NCBI GenBank assembly: GCA_023634235.1
Contig: JAMKCF010000007.1
Coordinates: forward strand, 3,514,001-3,578,000
Source of the DNA: Pisaster brevispinus
Lineage: Eukaryota > Echinodermata > Asteroidea > Forcipulatida > Asteriidae
Reading direction: 5' to 3'
DNA length: 64,000 nucleotides
A program made the position numbers and the translations under genes. How positions within the stretch are numbered: the stretch's first letter is position 1; each line of letters begins with the position of its first letter. The notes beneath the pieces are model-generated. The model made no database searches. It saw nothing but the letters and a program-made list of their open reading frames with translations, and was not told the DNA's origin. This document shows positions 36,492 through 48,899 of the stretch, piece after piece.

Positions 36492-39400
36492 GTAAGTAGA
36501 GAATCCTATGCTACATGCATTCATGCCGGTTGGCTACGCAGCTAAGGTAATTTTTAGGGGGGCACCATTTTTTCTTGGGGGGCACTGCTGCAAAAACAAA
36601 ATTATAGATTCCATTTGCACTTTTAAAAAAACTGGATCTTGATCTATTAATGGTAGGTTCCAAATGGGGTGGGGGGGGGGGGGGCACTGACATCGATTGG
36701 GGTGGCATGTGCTCCCCCCTTAGTTACGCCACTGTGGATAGGTCCATGTGTGATTTGTTCTTACCACTAGTCTCCAGGCATTTACAAATGCCCCAACAAA
36801 CTATCAATGAACAAAATCTCAAGCACCTACTGAGCGCTGCGGTGCTGTGTAATACATACCTACTACCGTATCGGATCTTACATTTCCCCTTTTGTATTGA
36901 AATACACCTGGGTGAAGAGAAGCAAATAATGGTTCAGTTTATTGGTCAGCTTTCGATCATGTTGGAAAAATTCCCCTTTATTTTTGTTGGAATGGAACCC
37001 CAAGGATGCTTTGTGTGTAGTAGTGCCCAACTGCTTTGAGGCAACCCATGTGCTCTGCCATTTTAGCTGTATGGCAAGTTTGAGCTTTCCAATAGGTTGA
37101 TCTGGATAATGTTGCCATACAGGCATGACACTTGGTATTGATTATGTCCACAGTTGATACAAGTAGAGGGCGTGCACGGCAGACACAGACAACAAATGGA
37201 CTAGGCATTCTGTGTTCTATTTCTATATTGATACTCTACAAATGTATGTCCACAGCTGACATAGAGGGCATGCACAGCAGACACAGATGACAACTTATCT
37301 CAGCATTCTCTGTGTTCTATTTCTTTATTGATACTCTGTGTCCACAGCTGACATAGAGGGCGTGCACAGCAGACACAGATGACAATTGAGCTCAGCAATC
37401 TCTGTGTTCTATTTCTATATATCTAATTGATACTCTATGTCCACAGCTGACATAGAGGGCGTGCACAGCAGACACAGATGACAATTGAGCTCAGCATTCT
37501 CTGTGTTCTATTTCTTTATTGATACTCTACGTCCACAGCTAACATAGAGGGCGTGCACAGCAGACACAGATGACAATATTGGGCTCAGTATTCTCTGTGT
37601 TCTGTTTCTATATTGATACTCTATGTCCACAGCTGACATAGAGGGCATGCACAGCAGACACAGATGACAATTGAGCTCAGCATTCTCTGTGTTCTATTTC
37701 TTTATTGATACTCTACGTCCACAGCTGACACAGAGGGCGTGCACAGCAGACACAGATGACAATATTGGGCTCAGTATTCTCTGTGTTCTGTTTCTATATT
37801 GATACTCTACGTCCACAGCTGACATAGAGGGCATGCACAGCAGACACAGCTGACGATTAGGCTCAGCATTTTTCTTCAGATAATTACAAAAACATCACCT
37901 TCCATAGGCAATCAAAAGATTCTTGTCTGAAAGTTTGTTTTAAACTTGCAGAATGACAAATATAATATTAATAATAATGATAGCCTAATGACTCTAGCGC
38001 AAATACAAAGAAATGATCATTGCGTTTCAAAGTTATAACCGCTGGTCACTGGGCCAATTATGTCTCCCTTAAACCATTTCAGCTCCATGGGGAGTATACA
38101 GCCTGTGCTGCCAAGTATGTAGCGCACCAAGCTAAATCAATTCCAAGAACCATCTCTGCCCTCACAGGTACACTCATTTACCCCCCTGGGTGAAGAGAAG
38201 CAGTTTAAGTGTCTTTTTGAAGGACACAAGTGTCATGACCAGGATTCCAAAACCACATCCTGATGACTTGAACTTGAGTCCAATGCACTAAACCACTCGG
38301 CCACCACATGTCATGATGCCAATACAAAATTTCCAACTTGCATGGGTAAAACATTTATTTGATACTTGCGATTGCTTTTAAAATGCAGGGTAAAGTTTTT
38401 GTGATTATCTGAAGAAACGTGGATTTGGAAAAATAGAGGATGCTGAGCCTAAAAATACTTCTTCCTCTGATTTTTGTTTGTGCACCAAATTTTTCCTCTG
38501 AACCTCAATGACCCTCCCTTTGCCCCCCTCTCTCCACTTGGCAGGAAGACAACCCCAGCTCCCCTGAGACAGATAGTAGGAGGCTATCAATCAGTCATAC
38601 TTTATCAAGATTTTCAAAATGCCCGAGTTTGGGAGATGATACAACCACAGGAAAAAAACGAGTCACCAAGTCCCGTTCACTCGGGTCAAATGTTCAAGGT
38701 TTGCACGTACTCACAGCCAAATAAGTATCTTTGCATCAAAATAAATTTGAGTTAGAGATGTTGACAGTGACGCCTTGCCCTTCACTTTCTGTTTTGATTT
38801 TTGACACTTTGAAAGGTTAGATCAGTGATTCGCTTGGCTCCCACCGGTCTCATCCAAGACCGCTGGGATGTGCTGATGAGCTCATACAAGTTCTTGTTCA
38901 AGATGTTGTGATGCATGATGGGACTGATTGTACTGCTGATCGGTGCACTGCGCATAATCACAACTTGTATGACACAATACGTTTCCCTCTTCTTTTTAAA
39001 CCAAAATTGCCAAAGAAAACAACTTTTTAGGTAAAATAGTAAGATTGTGATCGAGCCCTATTTTTTAGTAAAATCAATTTAAAGAATAAGAATGACAATA
39101 AGTGCTATATTTCTAAAAGTAATAAACCACATGGGAAACTGACTGAGTTAATTTTAAATAATTTGGGGTTGATCAAAGAAAAATTACTTGGAGGAGGATT
39201 TGAACCTGTGAACTCTGGATTAAAGTGCCGGCTCTCCACCAACTGATCTATCTAGCCCTAATGTTGGCGGTCTCCCTTTTTTGTCAATACAATATCTTTG
39301 TTCAGGGGTGCCAGTCTGAAACCATTCAACCTGTAACTGCCGTGTAGTCAGGGATCACATCCAAATTTTCGATACAATGGTAGGACAGGAATCACCTCAA

Positions 39401-41563
39401 GAGGGGATATTTAATGTCCCTGCTAATTGACTTGGTGCCCATTTGAAGTGATCTAGTAGAAATTGTCATTTCCCTCATTAGGAGTGCTCTTTGCAAAGGG
39501 GAATTATGCCTTGTCCCTCCATATTCTGCAAAAGTGAGTTTCTGAATTTTCTCCTTTTTGTTATTGAGACTTAATGCAGCTTGTCAAAAGAACAAAAACA
39601 TTTTACTTGTGGCACGTTCAGAAAAAGCCTGACCATAAAACACCAGACTGTGAGACAAGTAAACAAGGCCATGCGTTGTCTAACCCAACGTCAATTTCAT
39701 TTCGTTTGTAGGAATTATCAACAGCGTCTGCCGTACAGCATGCTGTCAAGTCTTTCCTTGTCGCTGCTAGATGGCACAGTGTTCCAGATCGTTAACCACC
39801 TAGCTGAGATCCAGCAGATGACTGAACGGAAACTAATGGAACAGCGAGCCCAGCTTGTCAACACTCATAAAGGTAGAGTTGCTTCGTAGAAGTAGAATTC
39901 ATGCCATCATTGTTTGACCGATATTGCCTAAAGCACAAGGACAACATTTGTCATTGTCAAAGACCAGCATCCGCACTTCGTGTGACCCAATGCATACATG
40001 AAATAACAAACTGTTGAAAGTTTAAGCTCAATCGGTCATCGGAGTCAAGAAAAAAATAATAAAAAACAAACTTAGTTTACTGTTTTCAAACATTGGGTCT
40101 TGCACTCACGAGATCAATTGTATTGCTGTCAAAAACTATAGCATTTCAAGCACAAATATTTAAAAGGAACCTTACAACCTTGACCACCTTTATATCATGT
40201 ATGATTTATGTACAAATTTGTGAATATTTATAGTTTCACTCTTGACCAATGTTGTGTAATTCTCTTTAAGGAGACACAAAGTACAGGGTCGGTAACTGTT
40301 GATAAAAAATAAACTGACCCGTTTAGATTACTGCTTGTAAAGTTTATACCAGTACCGATCCTCCAGAGAAATGTGTTCTTAGTGCTTTGTGAAAATCGAG
40401 CCCAGTGACCTGCACTTAGGTTGGTACAAAAGCAGGAGCTATTTCTGTCTTCTTCTTTTTTCTCAGGTATGAAGCAGGAATTGACCAAGAAACACAAAGC
40501 TGCCTTGCAGAGCTGCCAGAGCAAACCCCACAACCTGAAGCTGGTAACCAAGAACAACGACAAAGAAAAACAGGTGAGGGACAATCAAAGGTACATCTAG
40601 GCCCTTTTCCTAGAGGGGCCATTTTCATAACCACAACTTCGGCTTGGGCTCTGGCTCTATTAGTAACCTTGAAGTTGTACACTTTCAAAATGGGACTTCA
40701 AACAGGAGGGTGCATAAGCCGGAGCAACCGGTACTCTGCTGTTTTTGATATAAAGCTGAGAAATGTTCTGAGCGTTGTTTTCCGCTTAGCACCGCTGCAT
40801 GGAAACTAAACACTGCTCGACGGCATTCAAAATTTAGATCCTGTGCCCAATTTGATGGTCATTAAAAGTTTGATGGTTGTTAAAAGTTTAATGGTGAATT
40901 CCTGTTGAAAATAGGGAGATTAGTACTTTGTCAGTAACAGGAGCAAGGAATTAAATTGGCAGTCGTTAGAAACCTGTAGGAGAAATGCCAGCTTAACAAT
41001 GATGTATCGGATCTCACAACTAATTACCATCCATCAACTCACTCCATTTGTCTACTCCATTATTCCCAAGGACACACAGTTACCATCCACTGAAGTATCA
41101 TAATCTTTTTCACCCCGCACCAACATTTACAAAAACTACTTTTTTCCAAGAATTACGCGTATCTGGAACAATCTTCCTGTGCCTGTTGTCACGGCTCTGC
41201 TCTCCCAGTTCAGATCCACTCTTAATCTACCCTAGGTGTTTAATCGGTCACACGCATTGGGACTTTGCAGATTATCGGTATAGAAGTAGAGGCAGCTAAA
41301 CAGCGCCCTCATTTCAACGTCTTTCATAATTTCAGGCTCAAGACAAACGCATCCAGGAAGAACTCATACAGATGGATGAACGGATTGTCCTCGAGATTGA
41401 CCACCGCGTAGCAGAGCAGCAGATGACCCTGGAGAAGGCGGGTGTGGCCGGGTTCTTCAGAACGATCAAACCGGAGGAGGTGCGCCTGCAGATGTACGTG
41501 CTGGACATCATCCGTAAACTAAGTAAGACACCCTTCAACCAAATCCCAACGGGGTACACTTGA
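36385..41563 (+). CDS. DGCR6: DGCR6-family protein, four coding exons
   Basis: Join of 36385-36491, 39712-39872, 40467-40573 and 41336-41563 gives 200 residues (human DGCR6 has 220). Family hallmarks are, in order: an N-terminal helical part ([18 protein letters not shown]), [20 protein letters not shown] then [14 protein letters not shown], a long charged coiled coil ([12 protein letters not shown] through [19 protein letters not shown]), and the highly conserved [17 protein letters not shown]. The family includes vertebrate DGCR6, in the DiGeorge critical region, and fly gonadal. Its molecular role is not well defined. All introns are GT-AG and phases agree (2, 1, 0). The start is an ATG with no in-frame ATG close upstream. 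A possible polyadenylation signal is at 42285-42290. Confidence 0.93.
37138..37870 (+). repeat. Minisatellite of 92-101 bp, 8 copies, partly alternating units
   Basis: GTCCACAG starts recur at 37147, 37248, 37340, 37439, 37531, 37625, 37717 and 37811. Each unit carries GAGGGC(G/A)TGCACAGCAGACAC and TATTGATACTCT. From 37439 on, units alternate between a CAATTGAGCTCAGCATTCTC type and a CAATATTGGGCTCAGTATTC type. It lies in DGCR6 intron 1. Confidence 0.93.
38065..38312 (-). repeat. tRNA-Leu-type SINE, old copy
   Basis: On the minus strand the head reads TGGCCGAGTGG (box A) then GGACTCAAGTTC. Box B is degenerate. The body (CTTGTGTCCTTC) resembles the copies at 60241 and 61782. Confidence 0.6.
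38830..39115 (+). repeat. Dispersed repeat, second copy at 48648-48890
   Basis: Both copies run CACCGGTCTCAT.CAAGACCGCTGGGATG, then GATGAGCT, GCATGATGGGA, GATTGTACTGC, GTGCA.TGCGCA.AATCACA, TTTTTAAACC, GACCGAGCCCTATTTT. Same orientation. Superfamily not known to me. Confidence 0.75.
39130..39385 (-). repeat. tRNA-derived SINE, second copy at 63000-63225
   Basis: The minus-strand head has TAGATCAGTTGG (box A-like) and GGTTCAAATCC (box B). It shares AATGTTGGCG.TCTCCCT and GGGATCACA.CC.AAATT..GATACA with the copy near the right edge. Confidence 0.7.
39712..39872 (+). CDS. DGCR6: DGCR6 exon 2
   Basis: Acceptor TTCGTTTGTAG, donor AAAG/GTAGAG. Encodes [20 protein letters not shown] and [20 protein letters not shown], the most recognisable family block. 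Confidence 0.95.
39948..40170 (-). repeat. MITE copy (family of 28785 and 47303)
   Basis: CATTGTCAAAGACCAG, ACTTCGTGTGACCCAATGCA, GAAATAACAAAC, then TTTAAGCTCAATCGGTCATC appear in the family order. It lies in DGCR6 intron 2. Confidence 0.7.
40467..40573 (+). CDS. DGCR6: DGCR6 exon 3
   Basis: Acceptor TTTTTTCTCAG, donor CAG/GTGAGG. A charged coiled-coil stretch with [20 protein letters not shown]. Confidence 0.92.
41060..41285 (+). repeat. 3' end fragment of a LINE
   Basis: One frame reads [20 protein letters not shown] and then [10 protein letters not shown] before a TAG: the typical last residues of a non-LTR ORF2 protein. The rest of the element is missing. It lies in DGCR6 intron 3. Confidence 0.7.
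41336..41563 (+). CDS. DGCR6: DGCR6 exon 4 (terminal)
   Basis: Acceptor ATAATTTCAG. Encodes [20 protein letters not shown] then KAGVAGFF and [12 protein letters not shown], ending at TGA 41561-41563. Confidence 0.95.
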   Translation, partial: AQDKRIQEELIQMDERIVLEIDHRVAEQQMTLEKAGVAGFFRTIKPEEVRLQMYVLDIIRKLSKTPFNQIPTGYT

Positions 41564-42284
41564 CAGGAAAGGATTCTGATCGAAACGAAAATGAAAGCAA
41601 CTCATAACTTTTCCAGGCCTTGAACTTAATCTGCGAGACAGCTCAGTCATTTTGATGATGCAGAGAGCACTTGCATTGACAAAGCTATAAAGAAAATCTA
41701 CTGGACAATTTTGAAATGGGCACCAAGGCCATGACCAGCAGAGGTTTTGTAATTACAGGTCTGCAGTTCTCATCTTTCTGGTAGTGAGGCGAAGTGATAA
41801 CTGTGGCAAGTTAGCCCGGCAAACTAAAAAGCATGACTGGTGCTTTCAGAGACTTGAAACCTTTTTCCAACCCTGGAACCTCCCAATTCTTTAGAAACAC
41901 ACATGTACATCAGTCATTTTTCTGCTGTATCCTGAGTCATGAAAATGGATTATCTCTCAGTTTACATGTATTTCTAAGCAACCCTATTTTTGCCTAGTTA
42001 CTTGCATTGCTCCTGTTAATTGTTGGCTTATCACCTAACTTGACCCCATCCCCCCAACACGACCCCCTCCCCCAGAAGACCTCCTCCCCCACCACGACCC
42101 CTTCCCCTCAAGGAATAATCCCTATATCACTTTGAGAATCATCCACTACCTCAAGTAATGAATTCAGGAAGTAGTGGTTATAAACAAAATGACCAAATTC
42201 CTGTCCCACAGGTTTCGTCAAGGTGAGCAAATCCCCAGGGGCCAATATAAGAAAGATGTTATGAGGAAAAAACCTACTTAGCAA

Positions 42285-42290
42285 AATAAA
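42285..42290 (+). terminator. Candidate polyadenylation signal of DGCR6
   Basis: AATAAA about 720 bases after the stop, followed by TGTCTG. I did not find an earlier canonical AATAAA. Confidence 0.3.
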
Positions 42291-42296
42291 TCTTGC

Positions 42297-42770
42297 TGTC
42301 TGACCATTCACTGTCATCCACTGAGGTTTGGAATGGCAGATAAAACTATGCCAGTGCAACGCTTTATACATTATGCCGAATGTACATCCAGGCCTTGAAC
42401 TTCACTCTTGAAAGGGCACGGCAATTTTCCTCTGGTAAGGGGCCCTCTATGAGGAAAATGTACATAGCAAATACACAGGGCACCACGGCAATTGCTGTGG
42501 GTGCCGTGGGTTATTTTGAGGCCTGTACATGTACATGTACACACAGTACACAGTCAACCCTCCTACTGTGACCCTTCAATACCATCATCTACTGTGGTTT
42601 TGAATGATAAACTTGATGATGATACCATGTCGTGAATGCATATAACTGTACACAGTCAACCCTCCTACTTTCTGACCATTCCATATAATCCACTAGGGTT
42701 TTGAATAACAGATAAACTATGCCAGCCTGCAAACATGTGGTATACAGTCAACCCTCCTACTCTCTGACCC
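42297..42770 (+). repeat. Degenerate tandem repeat of about 75-100 bp
   Basis: ACAGTCAACCCTCCTACT recurs near 42552, 42655 and 42727. CTGACC.TTC and CAGATAAA.CTATGCCAG recur between them, and an earlier partial unit starts near 42297. A MITE-like block with CAGGCCT ends (42390-42527) interrupts it. Confidence 0.65.
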
Positions 42771-43189
42771 TTCAATACTAGTCACTCTTTTTAGAGGATA
42801 TATTTATGCTGGCCTGTAACTCTGGGTAGGCACAAACACTGTTGTAAGAACTTTTACACCATTGAACAAAGGTCCCCACAGCTTTTTTTTTTATTTGACT
42901 TGGTCCACACATGGGAATATATAACAGCATGGCAAATCCCCACAACTAGGTGTTCAAAAAACAATGTGATATCATGTGGTGAATGCATACACAGTACACA
43001 CAAGTCGAAACAGGTTCTGTACACAGCTGTGGCACCATACAGTTGAACGGTTTCCAAATGGTTGGTCAACTCACTGAAAATTTTAATGTATACTAAATTT
43101 GTATCAAGGATAAAGAATTGTCTTGGTGTTGTACCCTGTTAAAGTGTTACATATGAACAGCGCCGCAACTAGGGTTCAACTTATGATCA

Positions 43190-43378
43190 GGCCCAAAATT
43201 CATAGAGATGCTTAAGCAGAAAATATTGCTTGGCAAATTTCTGCTGAGCAGAAATGAGCAGGAGACCAGTCACAAACGGTACATGTGACATGGTGGTTTC
43301 GATGGTAACCTTATTCTTGAAAGCATAACTTTGCTTAGCATCTGTTTGTGCTTAAGCAGCTCTATGAAATTGGGCCCA
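43190..43378. repeat. MITE with GGGCCCAATTTCATAGAG-type ends
   Basis: GGCCCAAAATTCATAGAG at the left pairs with CTCTATGAAATTGGGCC at the right. Inside, GCTTAAGCAG is repeated inversely. Same broad family as 27216-27445. Confidence 0.78.
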
Positions 43379-43636
43379 GACTGCATGTACCTCAACGCGG
43401 AGGAAGGGGATGGCATTTGAAAGCAGTGCATGTGTGGATAACCTGTGAAATTGTGTATTGTTTGTATATTTAATTTTGTATTTATTTATTTACATTCATA
43501 CTTGGATAGAAATCCACCAAGTCGGCAATTGTACTTATAACTTTTACTTTGTACGCCTTCTTTTTATTTACAAAGATTACAACCTAAACAGATATGTTTT
43601 CTTGGTATTTCCGAAAGCTAAAAACTACCTTTATGT

Positions 43637-43672
43637 GGGGGGGGGGGGGGGGGGGGGTGGGGGGTGGGGGGA
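43637..43672 (+). repeat. Long G-rich tract
   Basis: G21 then TGGGGGGTGGGGGGAGG; strong potential for G-quadruplex formation. Confidence 0.9.
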
Positions 43673-43729
43673 GGTGCACTTAAAAAAAAATGCACTTCTA
43701 AACTAAGTTGACGCAACACCTCCCGAAGT

Positions 43730-46700
43730 TCGCAAAGGGTTCACAAAATGGGACCGAGAGCCTAATGACAGGGGAGGAAAAACATTGTTAAAGATGGAAA
43801 TTTGGCCGAGGAAATGAGCAAGGCTTGAAATTGAGTGAGATAAATTTCAATTACTTCTGAAAGTTCGTGACAGGTTGAGGAGAAGAAATTGTTTCATTTG
43901 CAGATTTGCCCGAGGAGAGACGCTGAATAAGTTGGCGTTTTTTATTAGCCTTTTATATATATGGTGGAAACTATAGGAGTCTACTGTTTGAATTGGGTAT
44001 ACATATATTTACCCAAACCTTAGAGTGTCCACCATATCTCAAAATGGTCTACTGTGTTACACGGATGGTGCATCAGTGGTCCATTTACGATTACGGAAGT
44101 TATTAAAAACTGGCTCGTTTTCATTGAAAACAATCTGATGAACAATTCTTGAAAACTTCATAGAAAATACTTGCAGCATTTTCATGAAGTCAGTGTGTAA
44201 GCATGGAGGTAGAAAATTCTACCTCTATGGTATAAGTATTTACAATATTTTCATTTGAGATGGTAAAATACCTCAGGATAATTTGTACCAGTGCCATTTT
44301 TATACGAAGATGATTTAATATTTGTTTGCATTATTGTATTTTTTTCTGAACAATTTGTTATCCACCGATTCTAAATGTGTTCGTTTGAATAAAATAACTG
44401 TTATAAATGAGGCCGGGTGATTGGCCAGAGTTTTCTCTAAGATTTGTCTCGTGTCGAAAGTGGTGAGGGCGTTTAGCATTCCACAAAGCCGGATCACCAC
44501 ACTGATCTCTAATAACTGAGTGGATGGTTGGGCCCATGTCTACACAAGACCGTCAAGTCTGCAAGCGGCGGCCATTTTGAAACGCGCAACAACACCAAAA
44601 GTTTAATACACAGTGTGTTTACAAAAAAATTGCGTACTTTGTGAATTAAGAAATGGATTTTGATTCATCAACAAGTTTTCGGTATTCTTAAAGCTTGTTT
44701 GTGCCCATAATGTTATTTTATTCATTGTATGCTTCTTTTGGGAAAATAGCCTACGGACATGCACGGTACACGGGAGTGATAATGTGCTATCATGGCAGTT
44801 TCAGAATGGCGTCCACTGACTTCCAACGAAACACATGCAACTCACTTTCAAGTCAGTATAATAGAGTACAGTGATCATCCGCTTGTTACCTCCCATCACT
44901 TCCCCAGTCCAGGATCCAACCCTTAGAAAAAAACCAAGAATTACATGAATGTGAAACTTTGGAGTTGGTTAATTTGTGAATGAAGCAATTCCGGACACTA
45001 TTGCGCATGTTAAAGTCGAGAGGTGATGGCGTGCGGTAAGCTCCAGTTGGCTGTTGGAAAACTGTGCACTCTCTGTAATCACACCCTTTGCATGCCAAGT
45101 CACGATGATCACAAAACCCATGTACTTGTACAGTTATCAATCAAACCTCCAACACAAAGTGTTCAAAACAATGATCAGTCATCCAATGTCGAACTCAATT
45201 GGAAGCCATCGGTCTCACTTTCTTCAGTCCCCACGTTCCACTAATGAGTGTGGTGAGTGGGGACAGATGACTCGCCCTGTTTGATCGGTCGGTGATGTTC
45301 CCTTATAATTCACTAATCAAAATACCAGGCATGTAGCCAAGGGAAGCGTGGGAGAGGGAGGGAGAAAATTTCGCCATGAGATTATGTCCTGAAACCACCG
45401 AAGCTTAATCTAAAATACTTCTTCTTCGGAGGAACCGAGGGAGAGGTATCCATCTTTTGGTTACCTTGTACTTTTGATGTCGTACTCTCGAATACCGTTT
45501 ACCAATTAAAACCACGCGCCTCGGCACCCTCCAGCTTTAGCTGACCCCAATCAAATCACGAATTAGTTGATAAATAAATAATTATTTAATCAAATATTTC
45601 AAAATGCTGTATAGTCGATGTCCATATCAACGCAAACAAACAGGAAAAGTGTTACTCGTCTGAGCAACTTTGTTCAACCCGTTCATCTATGTGAATACTC
45701 GACCCCAGTACCTCTGTTTACAAATCCTTTAGGGTTACCTACTGTTAAAAAAAGAACAACAAACAAACAAATAAACAAGCAAGCAGCTAGCCTCCGAGAT
45801 TTAGTTAAACAAATGTTTTACTGATTGTTATCTGCAAAACCCTAAAAAGGGAAAATACCTTCAAGAAGATGTAATATTATGTTTTTGATAAGTGCAAACA
45901 TCGCGTTTTCCTTTTGACTGTCGGCTACAGCTATCACCATGCAAATGAGTAGTGTAATTTGGTATCATTAAGCGCACTGCAGGGTAAAGCACTGACACCC
46001 CCCCCCCCCAACAACAACAACAACAAAAGGGGGCAGGGAGTTTGTACGTATCATCGATTAAGCAGTGAAGAACTGAACATGCTTTACACAGGTATCAACC
46101 ATGCGATTAACGAGAAGTGTTGGTTCTGCAAAAGAACCGGGGGTTCTGCGAGCTACTTACTGTTTTTACAATTTGATTTGTTCATGATTATCCTAAAAAC
46201 ATTATTGACAAGTTTAATTAGTGTTATTTATCCTAATATGGTCAGAATGCTTCTGCTTACCGTAAATTAAACAATCGGTGCTAAAAGTTGCAGAAAGTAC
46301 CCCTCTTAAAGGATAGATAACATCATTATTTTTTTTTCTGCAGAGACATAAAAAAAAAAAACTTACTGAAATGAAAGTACACATTATTTACAACTAGCCA
46401 GTGAAATCCGTTCGCCAGATGTTTCACAGAAAAGTGTTATTCCCCCTTATTTTGAAGCGATGGTCGGCCGAACATCGTTTGAAAGTGTGAATTTTAATGC
46501 AAGGTCTGTCTGACTCGTCACCGTTTGCTCTCTTATTTTCTCGGCAGTAGCGGGCGCACAAATGTTAACAGGTCGGTGGAACGATATTTCATATTAAATC
46601 CTACCCCACAAATCAACTTTGTATTCTCTTTAAAAAAAATGCAACATTTACCAATGATTTTATTACCCCTATTCGCGACCGCGCTTCACAGGTTAGTAAT

Positions 46701-47290
46701 AATTTTATTTGTAGCTTGCCCCTTGCATTTAATTGGCTTCCCCACTACTTGAGGTAAAACAATGGAAACGCGCTCGTGTGTGTTACGCGCCACGCACAAC
46801 TCTCAGCCAATGACTGGTCTTCCTTTGACCCCCAGTGAGTGCGCTTTGTGAGCATGTGACGTTCATTTGCAAAGGGGTTTGTTGGGGGGGGGGTCCAGCT
46901 CACTGCTCTTTAGCCGGAACATGACGTCACACTTCCAGGCTAACGGATTACGACAAGGAACTAGTGTAGCTGCTTTCTTCGGCAAGTGATTAATATTGTC
47001 CTTTGACTTATTGAGGGCGCCGTTTCGTGAGCTTGTGACGTGTGTGTGTGCAACTTGGGGTCTTCTTGGTCCAGCAGCACTGGACATTAAGTTTGTACAA
47101 TGTACCGGTAATGAATGCAGAATAACGGTATGAGGAATGCAGTCATGATATTACTACAATGCCTAGTCATCAAAACAGCTGGACGACAAATTGCTACGTG
47201 ACCCATCTCCGACCCAAATAATCATTGTCTGCTAGTTGTGTGCTCAAAAGAGATTCAAAATTAAGAACTCAGTGCATCCAGATTTTCGGA
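43730..47290. other. Gene-poor stretch
   Basis: No exon with splice sites and family resemblance found. It holds C10-type runs near 45998, an AACAACAACA run after it and a G10 run near 46883. An open frame at 45023-45244 has several Cys and His residues but no recognisable zinc-finger spacing. Confidence 0.35.
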
Positions 47291-47302
47291 ATAAACGTTT
47301 AA

Positions 47303-47695
47303 AGGCAGGTTATACTTTTGGTAATTGCTCCAAAATTTAATGACCGTGAAAACTTACTTGGTAAAGACACTGGAGAGCTATTTAAATTACAAAACAATGT
47401 CAGAAACCACACCCTTTGGAGTAATGTAGTTTTAGAGAAAGGGGATTTGTTTTCACCTAAAAATTTGAATCTGAGAAAGGCTTCAAGCATGAAGCCTTTC
47501 GCAGGCATCTGAAAGCACGGAATTCTATGCAACAACGGTGTTTTTTCTTCTTCTTTCTTTCATTATTTTCTTGCAGCTTCAATGACCAATTGAGCCCACA
47601 TTTTTACAGGTTTGTTATTTTATGCATATGTTGGGATACAACAAGTGAGGATACTGGTCCTTGACAATTACCTAAAGTATACCCTGCTTTTATCA
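47303..47695 (+). repeat. Near-complete MITE copy (forward), TTAA-rich end
   Basis: GCAGGTTATACTTTTGGTAATT at the left pairs with AATTACCTAAAGTATACCCTGC at the right. Inside are the family blocks GTAATGTAGTTTTAGAGAAA, CAATGACCAATTGAGC, TTTACAGGTTTGTTATTTTA and TGCATATGTTGGGATAC. I know this family as very common in echinoderm and hemichordate DNA. Confidence 0.82.
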
Positions 47696-48647
47696 AGAAA
47701 GCTCCTTTGCTCCTTCACCAGTTTAAATTTTACTACTGTTCCATAACCCAATCACTCCTCATATGGGCGCAATTATAGAAAGGAAATTACAATACATTTA
47801 CCACTTGTGACATGAAGCTTCTTTTCTGGACTTTTTCTTGTCATGGGTTTTCGGAGGGGAAAAAAGACACCCCCTTTCCAATTTAGGGGCGTTTCTCTTC
47901 TTGGAGGGGACTTAGCTTCCTGAATAGGTTGTCAAGTGATTGATAGGCTCAATTGTAGGTAATGGGAAGTTTCCAGTCAGGTAAACCTTAAGCTTTATGG
48001 ACTTATTTAGTGGTTTTGTGGGTAGGCTTCGAGTGTACTGCTTCGTTAAGATCAGATTGGAGTGGGAATTTTTTTGTAATCGAGGGGCGTCATCATGATC
48101 TTTAGAAGCTGGGGTACGTGTTGGAGACTTGATTTGTAATCAAGGGTGCTTTTCCTCCCAGATTGGATTGGCTTTGGGGATTGGGGATCGTTGGCCTGGG
48201 GGAAAACAGGTGTAACGGGCACGTTTTGTTCACTCAACAAAAAAAAGTAAAATTAGACACTCCAAACTTTCGAGATGGCACATCAGCTGAACAAAATTAG
48301 CAGCCTAGACAATCCTCGACCATAGTCTATAACCTTTCCCAACGGTCGCAAGCTCATGAACGGGTGTATAATAACTTGGGAGATATAATAACTTTTCACA
48401 CGGAAACAATCATTACAATGTCGGCTCGCGTGGGAAGGGGGCTGGCAATACAATAATATCACTGTCTCTCACAACCAAAGAGAAGACGATTGTGCTTCTT
48501 GTTTATCATTATTATTTCTTTTTCCTAAAAGTTGTGGCAAAGTTTTACCCCCCCCCCCCGAAAAAAATCAACAACAACAATAAACAACAACAACGACCCC
48601 AAAAAACAAAAAAAACAAAACAGAAACACAGACGAGACATCTTTGCT

Positions 48648-48890
48648 CGAACCCACCGGTCTCATTCAAGACCGCTGGGATGGGCTGATGAGCTGGTAAA
48701 AACTCAGTACTTTCATGCATGATGGGAACGATTGTACTGCAGGCAGTCAGGTGCAATGCGCACAATCACACGACAATGCTACAGCAGGCTTCATGGATAT
48801 TAAACGATCTTTTTAAACCGAAGTACGAAGAATGTGCGACCGAGCCCTATTTTCAGTACAAGGCAAAGAATGACAATAGACAATAGAGCT
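48648..48890 (+). repeat. Dispersed repeat, copy of 38830-39115
   Basis: Same ordered blocks and same orientation as the copy at 38.8 kb, with small gaps. Confidence 0.75.
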
Positions 48891-48899
48891 ACATTATTA

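Noticed and set aside
37138..37870. CRISPR-like array
   Set aside because: Units have no constant-repeat/variable-spacer pattern and the DNA is from an animal; it is a minisatellite.
40228..40688. Minus-strand frames of 90-118 codons
   Set aside because: Shadow of DGCR6 exon 3 plus intron sequence.
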